From: an uncultured Megasphaera sp.
Lineage (GTDB): Bacteria > Bacillota > Negativicutes > Veillonellales > Megasphaeraceae
Reading direction: 5' to 3'
NCBI RefSeq assembly: GCF_958350005.1
Contig: NZ_CATWFF010000111.1
Location: forward strand, 1 to 7,012
DNA length: 7,012 nucleotides
The position numbers and the translations under genes are program-made. The notes beneath the pieces were generated by a model, which ran no database searches, was not told where the DNA came from, and was given only the letters and a program-made list of their open reading frames with translations. Shown piece after piece: positions 5,595 to 7,012 of this stretch (position 1 is the stretch's first letter; each line of letters opens with the position of its first letter).

Positions 5595-6629
5595 TTATTT
5601 CAGATAGCGATGATAGAACTGAGATAATTTATCTACTGCCGGATCGACATATTCCGGCTTGTCATATAAATCGATATGGGAAGCATTGGGAATAATATAC
5701 AGTTCCTTGGGATCTTTGGCCATGTTGTAGGCATCTTCGCTCAAATAGCGCGTGCCGGCACGGCTGCCGGCAATGAGCAGGAGGGGCCGGGGAGAAATCC
5801 AGTCGACATGGTCAAAGGCCGTATAGGCGAACATCTTGTCCAGGCTGGTATAGGTATAGCGGTTGACGGAACGGGGATGGGAGCCGCGGGGCGTGCGGTA
5901 GTATTCATGAAATTCGCGGTACATATTCGGCTCAATGGCAGGGCCATCGGGAATTCCGACAGCAGAATCGGGGACGTAGTTAATATAGCGTGTTTCGCCG
6001 CCGCGGGCCTCAATGGCCCGCTGCTTTCCTACATCTGCCAGCGTCTTGTTGCGGCTCTCGTCGGTCATGGAGCCGGCAATGCCTTCTCGCCTCGTCCGGC
6101 CTGAATCGACGGCACTGACGGCGGCAACGGCCTTGATGCGGCCTTCTGTTTCAGCTGTGTGAACTGCGTAGCCGCCGCCGGCGCAGATGCCCAGAACGCC
6201 AATGTTATTTTCATCGACAAAGGACAGCGTATCCAGGTAGTCGATAGCCGAGCGCACATCTTCAACGCGCGAAGCCGGGTCTTCGATATAGCGGGGTGTA
6301 CCGCCGCTTTCCCCCTGGTAGGCGGCATCATAGGCCAGGGTGATAAATCCTTTTGCTGCCAGTTTTTGTGCGTATATTCCGGCAGTCTGTTCCTTTACGC
6401 CGCCGCCGGGATGTACGACGACCACGGCGGGATAGGTTTTGGTGGCGTCAAAGTTTTCCGGTTTATACAGATTACCGGCCATGCGGATATTGTTTTCTTT
6501 TTTTGTGAACCAGACCTTCTGGGCATTTTGTGTTACGTCCGGTGCAGCGGCAAACGAGCCAGCTTGGGCAGCAACGATTGTCAACAACGATGCTGCTACG
6601 AGAGATCTGAGAAATTTTGCTGTTTTCAT
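5595..6629 (-). CDS. Exported alpha/beta hydrolase, YcjY/dienelactone hydrolase-like
   Basis: Secreted hydrolase of 344 residues. The N-terminus MKTAKFLRSL plus an Ala-rich core ending near residues 23-29 is a Sec signal peptide. HPGGG (74-78) is the oxyanion region; KEQTAGIYAQKLAAKGF and YQGESGG follow, as in YcjY-type proteins. The nucleophile elbow is GICAGGGY (147-154), giving Cys149 rather than Ser, as in dienelactone hydrolase. His318 in NASHIDLYDKPEYVD is the likely catalytic His; the acid is less clear (Glu298 or Asp299 in LSED are candidates). Length fits the family plus the signal peptide. AGGAGG (6636-6641) lies six nt before ATG. It probably cleaves an ester, thioester or lactone outside the cytoplasm, alongside the cupin encoded 19 nt downstream. 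The substrate is unknown. E. coli YcjY, as I recall it, lacks a leader, so export is a notable difference. Confidence 0.85.
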   Translation of the reverse strand: MKTAKFLRSLVAASLLTIVAAQAGSFAAAPDVTQNAQKVWFTKKENNIRMAGNLYKPENFDATKTYPAVVVVHPGGGVKEQTAGIYAQKLAAKGFITLAYDAAYQGESGGTPRYIEDPASRVEDVRSAIDYLDTLSFVDENNIGVLGICAGGGYAVHTAETEGRIKAVAAVSAVDSGRTRREGIAGSMTDESRNKTLADVGKQRAIEARGGETRYINYVPDSAVGIPDGPAIEPNMYREFHEYYRTPRGSHPRSVNRYTYTSLDKMFAYTAFDHVDWISPRPLLLIAGSRAGTRYLSEDAYNMAKDPKELYIIPNASHIDLYDKPEYVDPAVDKLSQFYHRYLK

Positions 6630-6642
6630 AAGGTTCCTCCTT

Positions 6643-6685
6643 GGGAAAAACGGTTCAGTCCTGCCGTCGCAATCGCGGCAGGACT
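6643..6685 (-). terminator. Hairpin between repeat-protein gene and hydrolase gene
   Basis: A perfect 10-bp stem pairs 6657-6666 (AGTCCTGCCG) with 6676-6685 around a 9-nt loop. Read on the minus strand, a TTTTT run follows five nt after the stem, so it would end the repeat-protein transcript. It sits only 27 nt before the hydrolase start, leaving almost no room for a separate promoter, so a leader attenuator or a partial read-through terminator is equally possible. No convincing -35/-10 pair was found in 6630-6720. Confidence 0.55.
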
Positions 6686-6719
6686 AAAAGCATCGGTACG
6701 GATATTAGGCGAGCACATC

Positions 6720-7012
6720 TCAGTAATCCCCATTTTCACTGAATACAGGCGGACGATGGGCATTATCCCGTGCGCTGCGTGCGTTTTCTTCAGCGTAATG
6801 TCTTAACGCTTCTGCCGGCGTATCAAAAGCCGGAGCCGCTTCATAGCTGCCGTTTTCACTGAATACAGGCGGACGATGGGCATTATCTCGTGCGCTGCGT
6901 GCGTTTTCTTCAGCGTAATGTCTTAATGCTTCTGCCGGCGTATCAAAAGCCGGAGCAGCTTTATAGCTGCCGTTTTCACTGAAAACCGGTACAGAAGCGG
7001 CAAAGGCAGAAA
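6720..7012 (-). CDS. C-terminal part of an exported 40-residue-repeat protein (5' end outside window)
   Basis: An open frame enters from the right edge and gives 96 residues before TGA 6720-6722; no start codon is inside. The first visible residues, SAFAASVPVF, look like the end of a signal peptide, so only some 20-25 residues may be missing. The remainder is two complete 40-residue repeats (96-residue numbering 8-47 and 48-87) and a 9-residue third start (PVFSENGDY). Each unit has a turn-rich part with PVFSENGSY and APAFDTPAEAL, then a charged, probably helical part ending EENARSARDNAHRP. The two full units differ at one residue (Lys17 versus Glu57). I do not recognise the family. A coding frame kept open across both repeats, with mostly silent changes, supports a real gene. 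It ends 90 nt before the hydrolase start. Confidence 0.72.
   Translation of the reverse strand, partial: SAFAASVPVFSENGSYKAAPAFDTPAEALRHYAEENARSARDNAHRPPVFSENGSYEAAPAFDTPAEALRHYAEENARSARDNAHRPPVFSENGDY
6731..6990. repeat. Tandem 120-bp direct repeats inside the partial gene
   Basis: Units 6731-6850 and 6851-6970 align without gaps and differ at five positions (6732/6852, 6768/6888, 6807/6927, 6837/6957, 6842/6962), about 96% identity. A third, diverging copy begins at 6971 and fades after about 13-20 bases. The period is 40 codons exactly, so copy number can change without shifting the frame. Confidence 0.95.

Noticed and set aside
6159..6806. Plus-strand open frame over the hydrolase start and part of the repeats
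   Set aside because: It is antisense to the hydrolase and ends inside the repeat region; composition is that of a shadow frame, and it crosses both a ribosome site and a hairpin of the minus strand.
6731..6990. CRISPR array
   Set aside because: The 120-bp units are directly adjacent with no spacers and keep an open reading frame; this is a protein-coding tandem repeat.

Overview
The window holds two gene groups that face each other, plus the end of a third transcription unit at the right edge. It looks like part of an anaerobic, diderm Firmicute chromosome, Negativicutes/Veillonellales-like (for example a Megasphaera relative). This rests on moderate G+C, strong AGGAGG ribosome sites, Sec-exported proteins without lipoboxes, and a redox module built from a flavoprotein and a two-cluster ferredoxin. 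The organism assignment is inference only.

Plus strand, 1-4968. A hairpin at 8-49 closes off whatever lies upstream. A candidate promoter region with two overlapping dyads follows. Then come five tightly packed co-directional genes: an SsuA/TauA-type substrate-binding protein (GTG start at 187), an SsuC-type permease (1282-2073), an SsuB-type ATPase whose real start is 2070 (ATGA overlap with the permease), an AprA-like flavoprotein (2885-4723), and an 81-residue AprB-like ferredoxin carrying two 4Fe-4S motifs (TAATG overlap). Together they look like one uptake-and-redox operon. The ABC transporter would bring in a small anion, possibly a sulfonate or other organosulfur compound, and the flavoprotein/ferredoxin pair would oxidise or reduce it or its breakdown product. 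No desulfonating monooxygenase, sulfite reductase or ATP sulfurylase is present. The flavoprotein appears to lack arginines of the APS-reductase active site, so the substrate is open. This is the best candidate for an under-described system here.

Middle, 4969-5080. A 13-bp perfect hairpin sits between the two convergent groups and probably stops transcription from both sides.

Minus strand, 6629 down to 5081. Two secreted enzymes lie 19 nt apart: a YcjY/dienelactone-hydrolase-like alpha/beta hydrolase with a Cys nucleophile, and a small cupin with the His-His-Gln-His metal set typical of hydroxynitrile-lyase-like cupins. They probably form an operon, acting on an unknown ester, lactone or carbonyl compound outside the cytoplasm.

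Right edge, minus strand, 7012 down to 6720. The 3' part of a further gene has no start in the window. It encodes a small, probably exported protein made of near-identical 40-residue tandem repeats (120-bp DNA repeats with 5 differences). I do not recognise the family. A hairpin at 6657-6685 separates it from the hydrolase gene.
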